Positions 1-14,400 of a stretch of 64,000 nucleotides of DNA are shown here, piece by piece. The position numbers and the translations under genes are program-made. Positions within the stretch are counted from its first letter, which is position 1. Each line of letters opens with the position of its first letter. Origin of the DNA: Panopea generosa (taxonomy: Eukaryota > Mollusca > Bivalvia > Adapedonta > Hiatellidae); assembly GCA_029582155.1 (NCBI GenBank), contig CM055901.1:48915228-48979227 (forward strand), written 5' to 3'. The notes under the pieces were generated by a model. That model was not told the DNA's origin and searched no databases. It saw only the letters and a list, made by a program, of their open reading frames with translations.

Positions 1-112
1 TGAGTTATATTATAAATCTGAAATTAAAATAAAACAAACTTAAAAATAAATGATAAATATTGATTTTAGTAGACTGTGCAAATCTTTTGGCCTTATTGTA
101 TTTATTCATTTA

Positions 113-326
113 GTGTGTTCAGTTCTTACTCAGATTTACACATACACAATTTTTAAATGCACTTATGTCTCACATATATCCATTCAATATGTTCAGTACT
201 TACTCAGATTTACACATACACAATATTTAAATGCACTAATGTCTCACATATATCCATTCAATATGTTCAGTACTTACTCAGATTTACACATACACAATAT
301 TTAATGCACTAATGTCTCACATAAAA
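113..326. repeat. 74-bp tandem repeat, about 2.9 copies
   Basis: The block starting TACTCAGATTTACACATACA recurs at 127, 201 and 275 with few changes. The 84-codon frame across it is a by-product of the repeat. Confidence 0.9.
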
Positions 327-364
327 GTGGAGGATGATTTCATATTATTTGATATATAGCTCCT

Positions 365-540
365 GTAGTGCCGAAGATGGCGTGTTGGCCAATCACACAA
401 GAGGTCATACATTTGATACCAAACTTGACTCCATTCACCTCTCAAAAATCACAATAAATACTTGTTTTACACTGGAAATGGACTCATTTCACATAAGTTT
501 TGAGCCTTCTGCGTAGTCAAGCTTAAATGAATTCCTGTAG
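365..540 (+). mobile_element. Degenerate tRNA-derived SINE, family D
   Basis: It shares blocks in the same order with 4805-4985: a B-box-like GGTCATACATTTGATACC, then ACCTCTCAAAAA, TGTTTTAC and AAGTTTTGAGCCTTCT. Both copies are heavily mutated, so this is an old family. Confidence 0.5.
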
Positions 541-762
541 ATTAATAACTTAAACATGCAGATGAATGTTGCAAAAACTTTATATTGAGTGATTCACGTA
601 ACACATGGTAAATGAAGCAGCCCAAATTGAACCATAAGTCTTCTCATATTTAGCGGCTGCTCATGCCAAGAGTGACAAGATTCATCTCCAGTTTAGCTTA
701 TTAGTAGAGTTTGTATTAATTAAATCTGTGTCTTATAATAATTATGAACTTTGTACTTCTAG

Positions 763-848
763 ACACCTGACCATGTTCACGAGTACCCTCCAAAAACCAC
801 AGATCTGGATAAGAGTAAAGGGGAAACAACTCAGTCAACTCAGGAAAG
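763..848 (+). CDS. Exon a of the RPxS protein gene
   Basis: The acceptor is TTCTAG at 757-762 and the donor is GTCTGT at 849. The frame opens at codon position 1 (TPDHVHEYPPK...) and ends in a split codon AG that the next exon completes to AGT (Ser). A nearby better-looking donor at 853 (GTATGT) would put a stop six codons into the next exon, so 849 is preferred. The exon is polar and low-complexity. It is internal, so the gene starts outside the window. Confidence 0.7.
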
Positions 849-2393
849 GTCTGTATGTTCTAAGTCTTGGTTTAAAATATTTCTTCCTTATATTTGTTGT
901 AACAATAGTTTATATAAACTCCATCTTTTTCTACATCAATAGTAATTATTATAGCTTGTAACACTTTATTCTTAATGGCACAGATGAAATTTGGAACTAG
1001 AGGTCATGAGTTTGATTCTCGCAGGGGCATGTGGTCCAGTGGTAGAGCATATAATCCAGGGTTAGAGAGTTGTTGATTAGTAGATCCTCTGCCAAGGCAA
1101 TGTATTGTCACTGAGCAAGACACTTTATCCGCTTATGCTTAGTCTTGGTTCTAACATGGAAAACTTTAAAGGCAGTGTGTCAAATTCAATAATAATGTGA
1201 CCAATTTAATGGTTCAAATCGAAATCAGATTGAAGTTACGTGATTCATTTGATACTTCATTTGTAAGCTGGAAATTTATTTTAGTCTGTAACCTGGGCCC
1301 GTAGGCAAAACTAAGAAATCCCTTTTCAGTATATTATGTTGGTATGTTTTAATAGATATCCTTATTGCAATAAAGGTTCAGTGTGTATATTTCAGCATAC
1401 CATAATATAATTGAGAAACCTGACATACAGCTTTTAAGACTTGTTTATTTAAGTTGTAACAACTTGTTTCAAAACTTTGAAAATGTACTGATTGTTTTTT
1501 CTAGTGCAAAAGAGGCGAATAAAGAAAACGACCAACCTGAAACAAGTCGGACAGACATGGAGAGTCTTGCTCATTCTGATGAAGAACCGGAGTTACAAAA
1601 CCTTGTAACCAGCAGATCAGAGAGACCAGCAAGTGCACCACAACCTACAGAAGGTACACAGAAAGGTGGAGCAGATCCCCAGGTGAATGGTGGAGGAAGA
1701 ACCAGTGCATGCTACAGCAGCTTGCAGATTAATATTCCACAGGTAAGTGGTTAAATGTATTTAATACTACAGTAATTGTAGAGCTATTTCTTACATCTGA
1801 AACAAATCATGCTCAAATTCACCTTGGGTAGACCCAGTTCCGCATATTCAGATGAAGTGTCTTGATTTGAAAGACCCTAGACACCCCAAACCATGGAATC
1901 CATTATAGGTCTGATACTCTACCACTAGATCATGTACTCCACAGTTGGTACTTTATTTAAAAATGGTGTGTTTTTTCCCCCAGTATTTTAATCACCATAT
2001 TTGGAGTAACTTTAAATGTTATTTTCATGTCATTTTCATATTTTCTTTAAATATTTCTTTTTATCTCATAAAAGTTTTAATACATGTTTTATGTAGCAGT
2101 GACATAGTAAAAAAATCTATGTTATATTAAGTTATTAAATTACAATGTGGTAAGGTTGTCCAGTACGTTGGTAATCATAGTATAGCTATTCTTGCCTGTA
2201 AGTTATCTCTTGTATTCAATCAAGTTGGACATGGTCATTTTTATAACATTTTGCTTACCACTATTTCTGAAAACTGTATGATACAAACATCTCAGTGCAT
2301 ATGAACTTGATTCTCTGTTTTGAACATTACTCTGGTAAATGTTTTAAATGTGTACTTTATTGCAATTTGTGGTCATCTGTGATAAAAAAAAGC

Positions 2394-2458
<65 letters not shown>

Positions 2459-5400
2459 TGAACAGAATGTTTTACCTACCACCTGACATTTTATGTACCA
2501 TTTTCTCACAATGGATCAATGCAATTTCCTTGAAATTTGGACTTAAACAAGATTGAACATTTAGCCTATGTAAAACCAATACATATCGTCTGTTAATTTC
2601 GTATACACATTTCAAAACCACTACTCAATATTTTGATGAAGATTTTGAATATACAAGAGTGGCTGGTTAGCTGTTCCACTCAGTATATACAAGGTGTGTG
2701 GACACATTTGTTTAAAAACAAACAAACACAGTTATTAGGATGATACATACTTTGCTGTAATCGGGCATCTTTTCTTGTCAAATAGGCAATAATTTATCAA
2801 TTTATAATAAAACTGAATAATTTTATACATAATTACATACAACTACTAACTACCCAGCAGCCCAGGTCATGGAGCCGTCAACGTCCTGGCGTAACTTTCA
2901 ATACCTCTTAAAAGTTTCTCAAAGTAACATTCACTGTGTGTAATATTTTTCTCATGCCTGCAGACTACAAAATATTGAGTCACAAATAAACTCTAATTAT
3001 ATACTACATGTACATTGTGGTCTGATCATGCCGTATTTCGTGTCAATATCCTAGGATTTTGTCAGGCGGGAAAATACTTCAAACTGATGAGTGCCAAGTA
3101 GGCGAGTCTGTCTTTTTGCTCTATAATCATCTTTCATAGTACCCATCAGTTGGAATATCGTGGATGCCACTTGTAGATAAGGGAAAGACAGAGTGACGGA
3201 TCCCCTGTGGTAGTTTTAATGATTTTCCCTGTCTCGACGGGCGTTTTCCCGAGCGAAACACACTTTTTATATGATCGTCCGCTGTTCTGGGGCATCAATG
3301 CCATAGTTTTACTTCAAATTTTTGCAGGTGTGTTTAAAAATTCCTGTGTTACATATAAACAAAATTGCTAATAACGTTAAAATTTATATAATATGGCGTC
3401 GGGATAACCATCTGGCGTACAAAGCAATAAGCAGACATTTTGTTTTTGTGCCCAAATATAGGCAATATAAAATGTAAGTATGGGTTTTGATATATGGTCT
3501 TTTCTGACCTGTGCCACTAGGTGGTTAGTGGTTGTTTATAATTATGCACAAGTTCCTTCATTTTCATTATAAATTGATAATTTGTTGCCTATTTGATGAG
3601 AAAATATGTCCGATTCTGGCAATGTATGTAATATACTTATAACTGTGTTAGTTTATTTTTAAATGATTGTGTCCCCAACATTTTGGACACACCTCATATA
3701 TTTATTTCATCAGTTCAATAGTAGAATTAAAATTGATTATGTCCCTAAAAATAAAGAAAATAAAGTTACAATAATATCAGTAACCTGGTGATAGCACATT
3801 CCATTATAAATATGATTCACTACCTAGAATGGGGCACTTAATTACTGTAGTAGGGGATTTTTACATTAGAATGTTCTAATTGTGTTAACTTAAAGTTGAT
3901 TTGAGTAAAAATAGAATTTTATTAACAGCTTTTATTGAACTGTTAATGACTTGTTGATTTTGCTGTTTGATGAACTATCTGAAACGTTATTGAGTTTTAT
4001 AAACCACTTTTATATAAATGCCTTAATGGTTGTTTTTTATTTAAATATGGTACTAATCAATGTATTCCATTATTTCATGAACAGGTAGAACTGATGGAAG
4101 GTGGAGACAGTCAAGATGGCAGAGACATGAGGAAAGGCAGAGTACCAGTCATTAAAGGGAGACAACCACAAATGTCTAGCAGACAGACTTTTAAAACTGG
4201 GTAGGCAATTATCCCCCTTGTATTACATTATATATAAAGAAATATATATATATCTGTATAAATGTTGCTTAAGGTTATGACAAGAACTATCTAGGTAATT
4301 TGGTTACTTTTGTTTGTCTTAATTAAACAAATTAGTAAAGCATTATTTTGCGTTTTTCTAACAAAAGTAAGTATTACCCTTATCTGTACACTTAACCATG
4401 AGATATCCATCTTCTCTATTCACTTATATTATATATTAAGAATTTGAATGAAAAAAAAATGAGAAGATTGAAGTGAATAGAAGCGTCAAATTGTTGTATA
4501 TGATTTCTATATCAACAGAAAGGATATTTAAACTGTGTCCTTTTGTTGATTATTGGCTCTACCAGTATTACTATTGATTCTTCTCCTATGATTTTTTTAA
4601 TTTTTGAAGGATACAAAAGGTATGTTTACCTTTAGGAATTATACAAACACATTTATTGAAAATACTTGTAGTGGTCAAGTTGTTTGTATATTTGCTGCCA
4701 TTACACCCAGAGATCCCCAGTTTGAATTGTTGTGGGGTTATATTAAGGACTTTTCAAATGCACTCCAAGAGTGTCTCACTTAGACAAGATGTTGTGGAAG
4801 TACGCTCAGTGGTGAAGTGGATAGAGTGTTGCCCGTTCATGCTAGGGGTAACATGTTTATTCCTAGCTTAACCTAACGCCTCTCAAAAAAGCAACTCTCA
4901 GTACGGGTTTTACCCAGGAAGCCAACCCATGAGCGGTGCATATAAGCTTTGAGTCTTCTTCGCAACTGAGCTAAAATAAATTGGTACAAACTAAAAGTTC
5001 TTCTGACAAGATTCCAATCTGTTGGTTCTGAATAAGGGATGATCATTACTGGTTCCTGTTAAAATCTCATAGAGCTTCTATGTTAATCTATGATAAACTT
5101 ATATATATATATATATATGATTTTTTGGAACTCATAATTATATTGTGTAAACTCAATACTCCTAATTTCCTGTTCTTTCACCACTAAGGCCAATGCTGCT
5201 GAGAGACATATAAATAGAGTTCGTTTATTATTTATAATAGTCATTATACTGTCTACCAATACTACTACCACTGTTATGGGCATAATTGATTTAATGGGAA
5301 AACTGTTTGTATTAGTTTCTGGCTATGTAAACTAAACTCCATTCTGTAAATTGATAAATTTAAATTTTTAAATATGTTTTACAGTTACCTTTTTGTTGAA

Positions 5401-8400
5401 CAATAATATACCTGGACTAAGGCACATCATTTACCTTCAAAAGGGTAAAATTAATCAAATATAATCATCATAATTATATGGAACTTTTTTTTTTGTCATA
5501 ATTTGTATCAAATGTTATTGTGATATTAGAACTACATATTTGCTCTAATTGTGATATTAGAAATATGTATTTGCTGTTATTGTGATATAAGAAATACATA
5601 TTTGCTCTAATTGTGACATAAAAAACCACAACATTTTTGTGGAAAATTGTTATACTCTACACAATGTGTAGCATGAGGCAGGGTCAGAGACTACAGTGGA
5701 TAGATATACATCAGAGGTAGGTGGGTTTTGTTTTCTCCCCACCCTGATTGAGACTTACAGTTTATAATAAATACCAGCTGTATTTATAACAGTTGTTTAC
5801 AGGGGGATGGTTGTTTTACTCAGATTAATTTTGAAATCTTTCCTGCAAATAAAATTGGTTGTCATGTAAAACTTGTTGTGTTGAAATTGGCATTAAACTG
5901 CATTAAAAAATTAAATATGTGGTAATAATCCAAAATTATCTTTTACTATATTTACTACTTTTTTAATGCTGGAGAATAATTATGATGTTTAGATACATGG
6001 ATCTTCCATAAAAATGTAATATTATAACATGTTATTGAGGTCAAGTATAATTGTAAGTATAAAAAAACAACCCTGCAATAATAATGATATAATTCCGATG
6101 TGTTAATTTTCCTTATCATACATCAAATTGCTATACTTGTATTTGCCTATTGTTTAATACATCACTACTGTCTGTTTGAGAAGTGAAACAGTTGTCATGG
6201 GATGGATTTTCCATTTTCAGGAAGCTAAGTATCCAGGGCCAGGGTAAAAATCGCCCATTTAGTGCAATGGACGCGTATCGCTACATTCTTGAACATCCAC
6301 GTAAGCCGATAGGTACTGAAAATATATATAACACGTCGTATCAGCAGCAACGAACTGAAGCCTGGAGACAGTCTGCTACTACTACCAATACTACCTCTGC
6401 TTCTACTCCTCATACACGTAATATTGCTTGTAGTTTGTATCAGGGTCAGAGGTCAACACTCCTAACATGCATTGCTGCAAAGTAACAGCCACGAATATGA
6501 TTGTTTTTTGTTTGATTTTCAGAAATTTGATTTAATAGCTGTGTTAACATTTCATTTGATTTTTTTCTTAAAATTTGATTTTTGTTATATAACTTGATGT
6601 GTTTATGTCTTTAAGTACAGCAATCAGCATTTCCCAAACTTTTTTTGGTTTCTTTGCCAGTGGAACTGTTTACAAAGATGGATGTTATATTCTGCCATTG
6701 ACCTTATTCATTATTGTTTCATTGCCTTTTTAGGTCACCCGAGCAAAAGGGCTATTGTGATTGCTTCTTGTCTGTTTGTCCATTAACTTATAAATTGTGT
6801 GCACTCAGGCACCTGTGTTTTTTGTTGTATCTTGACTAAATGTACTGGAAGACATGGTCCAGTGATAGAGCATTTGCCCTATAATCAGAGGGTTGTAGGT
6901 TCGGTCCTCTGACACGGCTATATGTGTTGTCATTGAGAAGACACTTTTTCCGCATATGCTAAGTACTTGTTCTTCTAAGGAAGATTTCGAGCATGATTTG
7001 TATAAGTTGTTATAACTTGTTGGGAACACTAAAATATTTAAAAAAAAAAGAAAAGTTACAATTTTTTCTCACCATGCACAAAGTATTTAATGGAAAGTTT
7101 TTTGGAATGTAATGGTTATTTTGTAATCCAAAGACAGACTTGACTGTTTTATATTAATACCATTACTATATTATTACAAGCTTATTTTTGACTTTTATAA
7201 CGGCAACACAACTATTATGTTTGTAATAATTATAATATGTCACGTTGTATGATATGTTGACAATAGTGGGGGAGTGTTGACCTCGCTATGTACTAATAAA
7301 ATGCAATCATGGCCAAATAGAATTAATGTTTCGTAATCATATTTCTTTCGTCTGATAAAAAGATGATTAAAACTATATCAGATTCTGGAATTTCAGATAT
7401 AGCTACAAGTTCAAGACAAAAATAATTTGATCTTGCATGTTTTCAAGTTTAAAAGGATATGATAGAATTCCAATTAATTTTATTTGGTAATGAATTGAAG
7501 TATTGGAAATATTCTTTTTCATGATTTGCTGGTTAATTGCATTTTCTTTCAGCAGTCTTTAAAAACAAATGGAATGAATGGTATAATTTCTTTTGCATTA
7601 TCTTATATGGAAAGGTTTTCAATTTATTGTCATCTCACTGGTACACTTGTGTTATATCATTAGCCTGTATTGTAAAATGAAGTTAATTAATCATTTGAAG
7701 ATCACATACTTGGTAATTACAACAACATATCAGAACTTAGCCTAGAATCCCCACCTGATCACAGTCTTGGTGATAATAGATATTCAACATTGTGTCTCAT
7801 TGTTGTTCATCTCTCATCTCTGATTCAAGTGGGAAAGCCATCAGTTACTTATGTTGATAGGTGTGCTGTAGTACTGGTTAACCATCCAGGATTGCAGGAA
7901 AGAGTGGTTAGGTTAGCAGATCGTCTGTTAGCCCTTGATGGCAAAACAATGATATTAAATAGAGTTTAGCCTAGAATTTAGTTTTAGTATAATGAACCAA
8001 CCACTGAACCAATACTCTCCTGGAGTACAGGACCGACTTATTCCCCACCAACCAAATCTAAAACAGCGATTTCAATAGAACTGGTTGAAATATTATGCCT
8101 GACAGTGTTTAAATTCTCATCACTATTACCATTTGGACAATAAGTCAGACCTAGACCAGTCTATCAGTAGTTGGCAGCCTGGTCAGGGTCTACACTCAGT
8201 AAAAACCTCATCACTATTACCATTTGGACAATAAGTCAGACCTGGACCAGTCTATCAGTAGTTGGCAGCCTGGTCAGGGTCTACACTCAGTAAAAACCTC
8301 AGCACTATTACCATTTGGACAATAAGTCAGACCTGGACCAGTCTATCAGTAGTTGGCAGCCTGGTCAGGGTCTACACTCAGTAAAAACCTCAGCACTATT

Positions 8401-11400
8401 ACCATTTGGACAATAAGTCAGACCTGGACCAGTCTATCAGTAGTTGGCAGCCTGGTCAGGGTCTACACTGCTTGGCACTCAGTAAATACTCATTAATACT
8501 TACTAAATCAGCAACACTTCTAAAAAATAATGATATGGTCCAAAACTGATAAGGATGGAAGAATCTATTACATAAACATCAGCTACATGTAGATGTAGTT
8601 AAGGGTGAATTATTACATTCTTTATTAAAAATTAAGTTGGAATGAATAGTAAAGGAGAACGAATCTCAATGCTGTAATTATTCATGTATAAAACCTTTTT
8701 TTTGCCAGACTTCGAAATTGTAAATCAGGTTGGAATTCCTCCTAATGGTATAGATGGATTTAAAATTCACCCCACATACGATGACAGCAAAATTTGGGAG
8801 GCGGAGTCTGTATACAGTGACAACCAAAGTGATAGTGTCGTAGAAGCCCAGGAGATTATGGCCCTGTCTGATTTTTACTGTAAATTGATGTTAAAAAGTC
8901 GATCCCAGTTTTATTACCCCACCCACATACATGTGATACTTTTCAGATAAGCATCAGACTAAATCATTTTCAAAATGTTATTTTTACAGCTATTTAATTA
9001 CTAAATTGGTGATCTGGCATACCTAGTATTTTAGGATATCTGTACTTATAATGTTATTTACAGAAAGTTGTTGTTTTACTTCATTTTTGTGTCATTTTAA
9101 CTGTTTAACCCTTTACTTCATATAGACGTCTTTGGGACACCTTAATATAGATGCCTTTGGACACCTAATATAGAAGGCTTTAGAATTATTGGGTGAAAAT
9201 ATGATTATATTAACTGACAGAGTGGAAAACAGTGCAGGAAGTGTTCAGATTGCTCGTTACGATCAATCTGAACTCTTCCTGCACTGTTTTCAATTGCCTT
9301 CTGTGATTGGTGTGGGAAAACACGTATCAATGGAGTAAAGGGTTAAAAGAGATTTCTATATCTACATGCATGCCTGGTAAATATAGAAACATTCAAAATG
9401 TTACAAAGATTTATGAAGTATTTGTACAAAACAAACACTCTGGTTGAGAGGATTTATTTCCAACACTAATTAAATCTCCCTCAGAGGTGTCTGTGAGGTA
9501 TCACATGTATGTATGTGCCCCTTACCTTTCACAGAATGTCTAATCCTTTTCACAACCAAACAGTCAACTTCAAATTCTAAATGAAATTCGTATTCTTTCT
9601 AATAAAATAACCTTCCAAATTTCAGTAAACTTGCTTTTCTGCGTGAGTAAACTCAAGTTATAAACTGAGTACACTCAGGCTTTTTTGGGAATTTTTTCAC
9701 TTTCAAAAAATAAGCAGACTGAATCAATTCACTTTCCTCCCAGACTGAGTAAATCACCTTACCTGATGGAGTGTTGCACCTTCCTTCGTAGACTTGGCTT
9801 ACAAACTAAGTAAACCCAACTTTGCACCATATTTTGTCCTGCAATTAAATCGCACAAGTTTCATTAAAATATTCAAAGTTAAAAATTTTAGCTCACCTGA
9901 GCAGAAGGCTCACAGGTGAGCTATTGTGATCGTCTGGTGTTTGTCGTGCGTCATCTGTAGTCCGTCGTTAACTTTTAGCTTCTAACAACTTCTCCTCTGA
10001 AACCACTGGGCCAATTTTGATATAACTTCAGAGAAATGTTCCTTGGATGACTCTCTACCAAGTTTGTACAAGCCATCTTGATTCATGCAAAAAAACATGG
10101 CTGCCAGGGGGCGGGGCAAGTTTAATTAGTAAAAACTTAAAAAAAATTCTTGTCAGAAACTACTAGCTCAATTTTAAAATAGTTCTACAGAAATGTTCCT
10201 TGGGTGACCCTCTACCAAGTTTGTTCGAGCCATCTTGATTCGTCAAAAAACATGGCCGCCAGGGGGCAGGGAAAGTTTAATTAGTAAAAACTTAAAAAAT
10301 ATTCTTGTCAGAAACTACTGGCTCAATTTAAAATAATTTCACAGAAATGTTCCTTGGAGGACCCTTCACCAAGTAGTAGTGATTCCTCAAAAAACATGGC
10401 GGCCAGGTGGCAGGGTTAGTTTACTATATAAGCTTATTATAATAGTAAAAACTTAAAAAATCTTCTTCTTGTAAACCACTGGGCCAATTTTGATATAACT
10501 TCACAGAAATGTTCCTTGGGTAAACCTCTATCAATTTGTTCAAGCTAGCTTGATTCATCAAAAAACATGGCCGTCAGGGGGTGGGGTAAGTTTAATAAGT
10601 AAAAACTTAAAAAATCTTCTTGTCAGAAACTACTGGCCTCATTTTAAAATAATTTCGCAGAAATGCTCCTTGGAGGACCCTTCTCTAAGATTGTTCAAAC
10701 CGTAGTGATTTGTCAAAAAACATGGCGGCCAGGGTGTGGGGTTTGTTCAAACAGTAGTGATTTGTCAAAAAACATGGCAGCCAGCTATAGTAAAAACTGT
10801 AAAAATCTTCTTGTCAGAAACAACTGGATCGATTTTTAAAACAATTTCACAGAAATGTTCCTTGGTTGACACTTTACCAAGTTTGTTCAAGCCGTTGTGA
10901 TTTGTTAAAAAACATGACTGCCACAGTGAGGTGCTAGTTTACTATATAGGCAGCTATAGTAAAAACTTCAAAAGCCTTCTTGTCAGAATCTACTGACCTG
11001 ATTTCGATGTAATTTCACTGACATTTACCATGGGTGAACCTCTACCAAGTTTGAACTCTTCTACGCATCTGTTACATCTTCAAAACAAATCAAAATTCTA
11101 ACTACTTGCCCATCTTGTTTTTCTGGAATTTTGAGTGTACATGTATTATAATTATAATCTACTTCAGTTGGGTGACTCATGTTTAGTCAGATGAGCAATA
11201 TAGGGCCATCTTGGCCCTCTTGTTGAATATGTAATACATAAGCCATCACAGTGTTAATGATCACAATATTGACAGGTTTACTTTTCATGGTGTCACTAAT
11301 ATTATAATTAAGTTGTCATTTGTTGGCTAAACCTATCAGTTGTCTATAATCCTTGTACGTTATCAGTTATATTTAATTCTGGTAACATGGGCGAACACTC

Positions 11401-14400
11401 ATCCTATATTTACATACATAAAAGTATATATGTTTTGGGACTACCGGTATTTACATCATATTATATAATATTTTTTAACTTATAAACATCTCACCCCATA
11501 ACAATGCCATCTAAATAGTTCCCAAGCGGTAAAAATGTATCATTATCTCATTGGTTGGTAGCATAACTCTATAATTACATGTTACTGTGTCAAGTCAGTC
11601 TTTGTAGACCACAATGGACGCAAGTCAAACCTGTGTTAGTGGTCACCTGTAATAACCAACCACTTGTCTTAATCAGCCACATTTTCTATTTACCATTTTC
11701 ATAATTTAAGTTTAATCAACCTGTATTAAGCAGCCGCCTGCCTTAATGGCACACATTTGCTCTTTCTCTTGAGTGGCTGCTTAAGACAGGTTTGACTGTA
11801 TAACTAAATGAAGATAATAATCATTAATTATCTCTCGCTGAAACTTCAAATTGTTTATAAAAACTGTGGCATCAAACTAGTGTTAATATGTGAGGTAAAA
11901 TTCATTAAAAATACAAATTGATGTTTTCTTGAACTTTTCCTATTATACCAATAAAAACTGATGAAAAAAACCCATTTCTGTGGGTGACCACGAATATGGA
12001 AATATAATGCCTTGCAACCATTTACAAGGGTTATGCCCCTTTTTAAACCAGAAACAAAATGAGGGTATGAATACAAGTATATACTGTGATATTTTAATTC
12101 CATATTTACAACATGCAGATAATTATATAATTTTCAAAAATAGTATTTAGCGATAATCCATGAAAATTTCCATATATCTCTTTAAAACACTGCTATAGAT
12201 GTATGAGACAGCTCATGCCATATAAGGTCATATTCTTTTATTGTCCAGGTAATGACCATATCCTTGTAAGTTGGTGTGAATGTGTCCAGGTTATTTTGTA
12301 TGAGAGTTGTCAGACAGTGACAGAATTGCGGATATGTCTTAGTTACAGCATATGAACAATTTTAAAGCTGCCTTGTGTGAATGTTCCCAAGTTATTTGTT
12401 AAAAATGGTTTCAAAGTTACTTCCAGTCAGGTGTGTTGAGGTTTCTTACGGTAATTGAGTGTGTCCCTGTTACCAGTTGTGTCCATAGATATGCCCCTTC
12501 ACTTGGTATGAATGTGCCCCTGTACTTGGTATGAATATGCCCCTGTACTTGGTATGAATGTGCCCCTGTACTTGGTATGAATGTGCCCCTGTGGCTTGTT
12601 ATGAATGTGCCCCTGTGGAATGGTATGGATGTGCCCCTGTACTTGGTATGAATGTGCCCCTGTACTTGGTATGAATGTGCCCCTGTGGCTTGGTATGAAT
12701 GTGCACCTGTGGCTTGTTATGAATGTGCCCCTGTGGAATGGTATGGATGTGCCCCTGTGACTTGGTATGCATGTGCCCCTGTAACTTGGTATGAAAATGC
12801 CCCTGTGGCTTGGTATGAGTGTGCTCTTGTGGCTTGGTATGGATGTGCCCCTGTGGCTTAGTATGCATGTGCCCCTGTTACTTAGTATGAATGTGCCCCT
12901 GTAGATTGGTATGAATGTGCCCCTGTAGATTGGTATGAATGTGCCCTGTGGCTTAGTATGCATGTGCCCCTGTAACTTGGTATGAATGTGTCCCTGTGAC
13001 TTGGTATGAATGTGCCCCTATGATTTGGTATGAAGTGTCCTGTGACTTGGTATGAAATTGTTTTGTGACTTGGTATGGAAATGTCCTGTGACTATATGAA
13101 TTGAGTATTTCCCATGATTTGGTATGAAGTGTCCTTTGACTTGGTATTAAAGTGTCCTGTGACTTGGTATGAAATTGGTCTGTGACTTGGTATGAAAGTG
13201 TCCTGTGACTATATGAATTGAGTCTTTCTAATGACTTGATATGAAGTGTCCTGTGACTTGGTATGAAAGTGTCCTGTGGCTTGGTATGAAGTGTCCTGTG
13301 GCTTGGTATGAAGTGTCCTGTGGCTTGGTATGAAGTGTCCTGTGGCTTGGTATGAATGTGTCCTGTGGCTTGGTATGAAAGTGTCCTGTGGCTTGGTATG
13401 AAGTGTCCTGTGGCTTGGTATGAACGTGTCCTGTGGCTTGGTATGAATGTGTCCTGTGGCTTGGTATGAAGTGTCCTGTGACTTGGTATGAAGTGTCCTG
13501 TGGCTTGGTATGAAAGTGTCCTGTGACTTGGTATGAAGTGTCCTGTGACTTGGTATTAAAGTGTCGTGTGACTATATGAATTGAGTCTTTCCCATGACTT
13601 GGCATGAAGTGTCCTGTGACTTGGTATTAAAGTGTCCCGTGACTTGGTATGCAAGTGTCCTGTGACTTGGTATTAAAGTGTCCTGTGACTATATGAATTG
13701 AGTCTTTCCCATGACTTGGTATGAAATGTGCTGTGACATGGTATGAAAGTGTCCTGTGACTTGGTATGAAGTGTCCTGTGACTTGGTATTAAAGTGTCCT
13801 GTGACTTGGTATTAAAGTGTCCTGCGACTTGGTATGAAGTGTCCTGTGACTTGGTATGAAAGTGTCCTGTGACTTGGTATGAAATTGTTCTTTGACTTGG
13901 TATGAAAGTGTCCTGTGACTATATGAATTAAGTCTTTCTCACGACTTGGTATGAAAGTGTCCTGTGACTTGGTATGAATGTGTCCTGTGACTTGGTATGA
14001 AAGTGTCCTGTGACTTGGTATGAAGTGTCCTGTGACTTGGTATTAAAGTGTCCTGTGACTATATGAATTGAGTCATTTTCATTACTTGGTATGAAGTGTC
14101 TTGTGATTTGGTATTAAAGTGTCCTGTGACTTTGTATGAAAGTGTCCTGTGATTTGGTATGAAGTGTCCTGTGACTTTGTATGAAAATGTCCTGTGACTA
14201 TATGAATTAAGTCTTTCCCATGTCTAGGCATGAAGTGTCCTCTGACTTGGTATGAAATTGTTCTGTGACTTGGTATTAAAGTGTCCTGTGACTATATGAA
14301 TTGAGTCTTTCCCAAAACCTGGTATGAATATGAACCTTAGACTTGATTATGTAAAACTTAAAATTAACACGTCTTAAAACTAAACATTGAATTTGTCCCT

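Noticed and set aside
728..961. 77-codon frame beginning at 728 as a gene
   Set aside because: It overlaps exon a in a different frame. The splice-consistent frame at 763-848 joins the next exon correctly.
12485..14340. CRISPR-like array
   Set aside because: Direct repeats have no unique spacers, units vary continuously, and the setting is an animal intron. The same holds for the other arrays.
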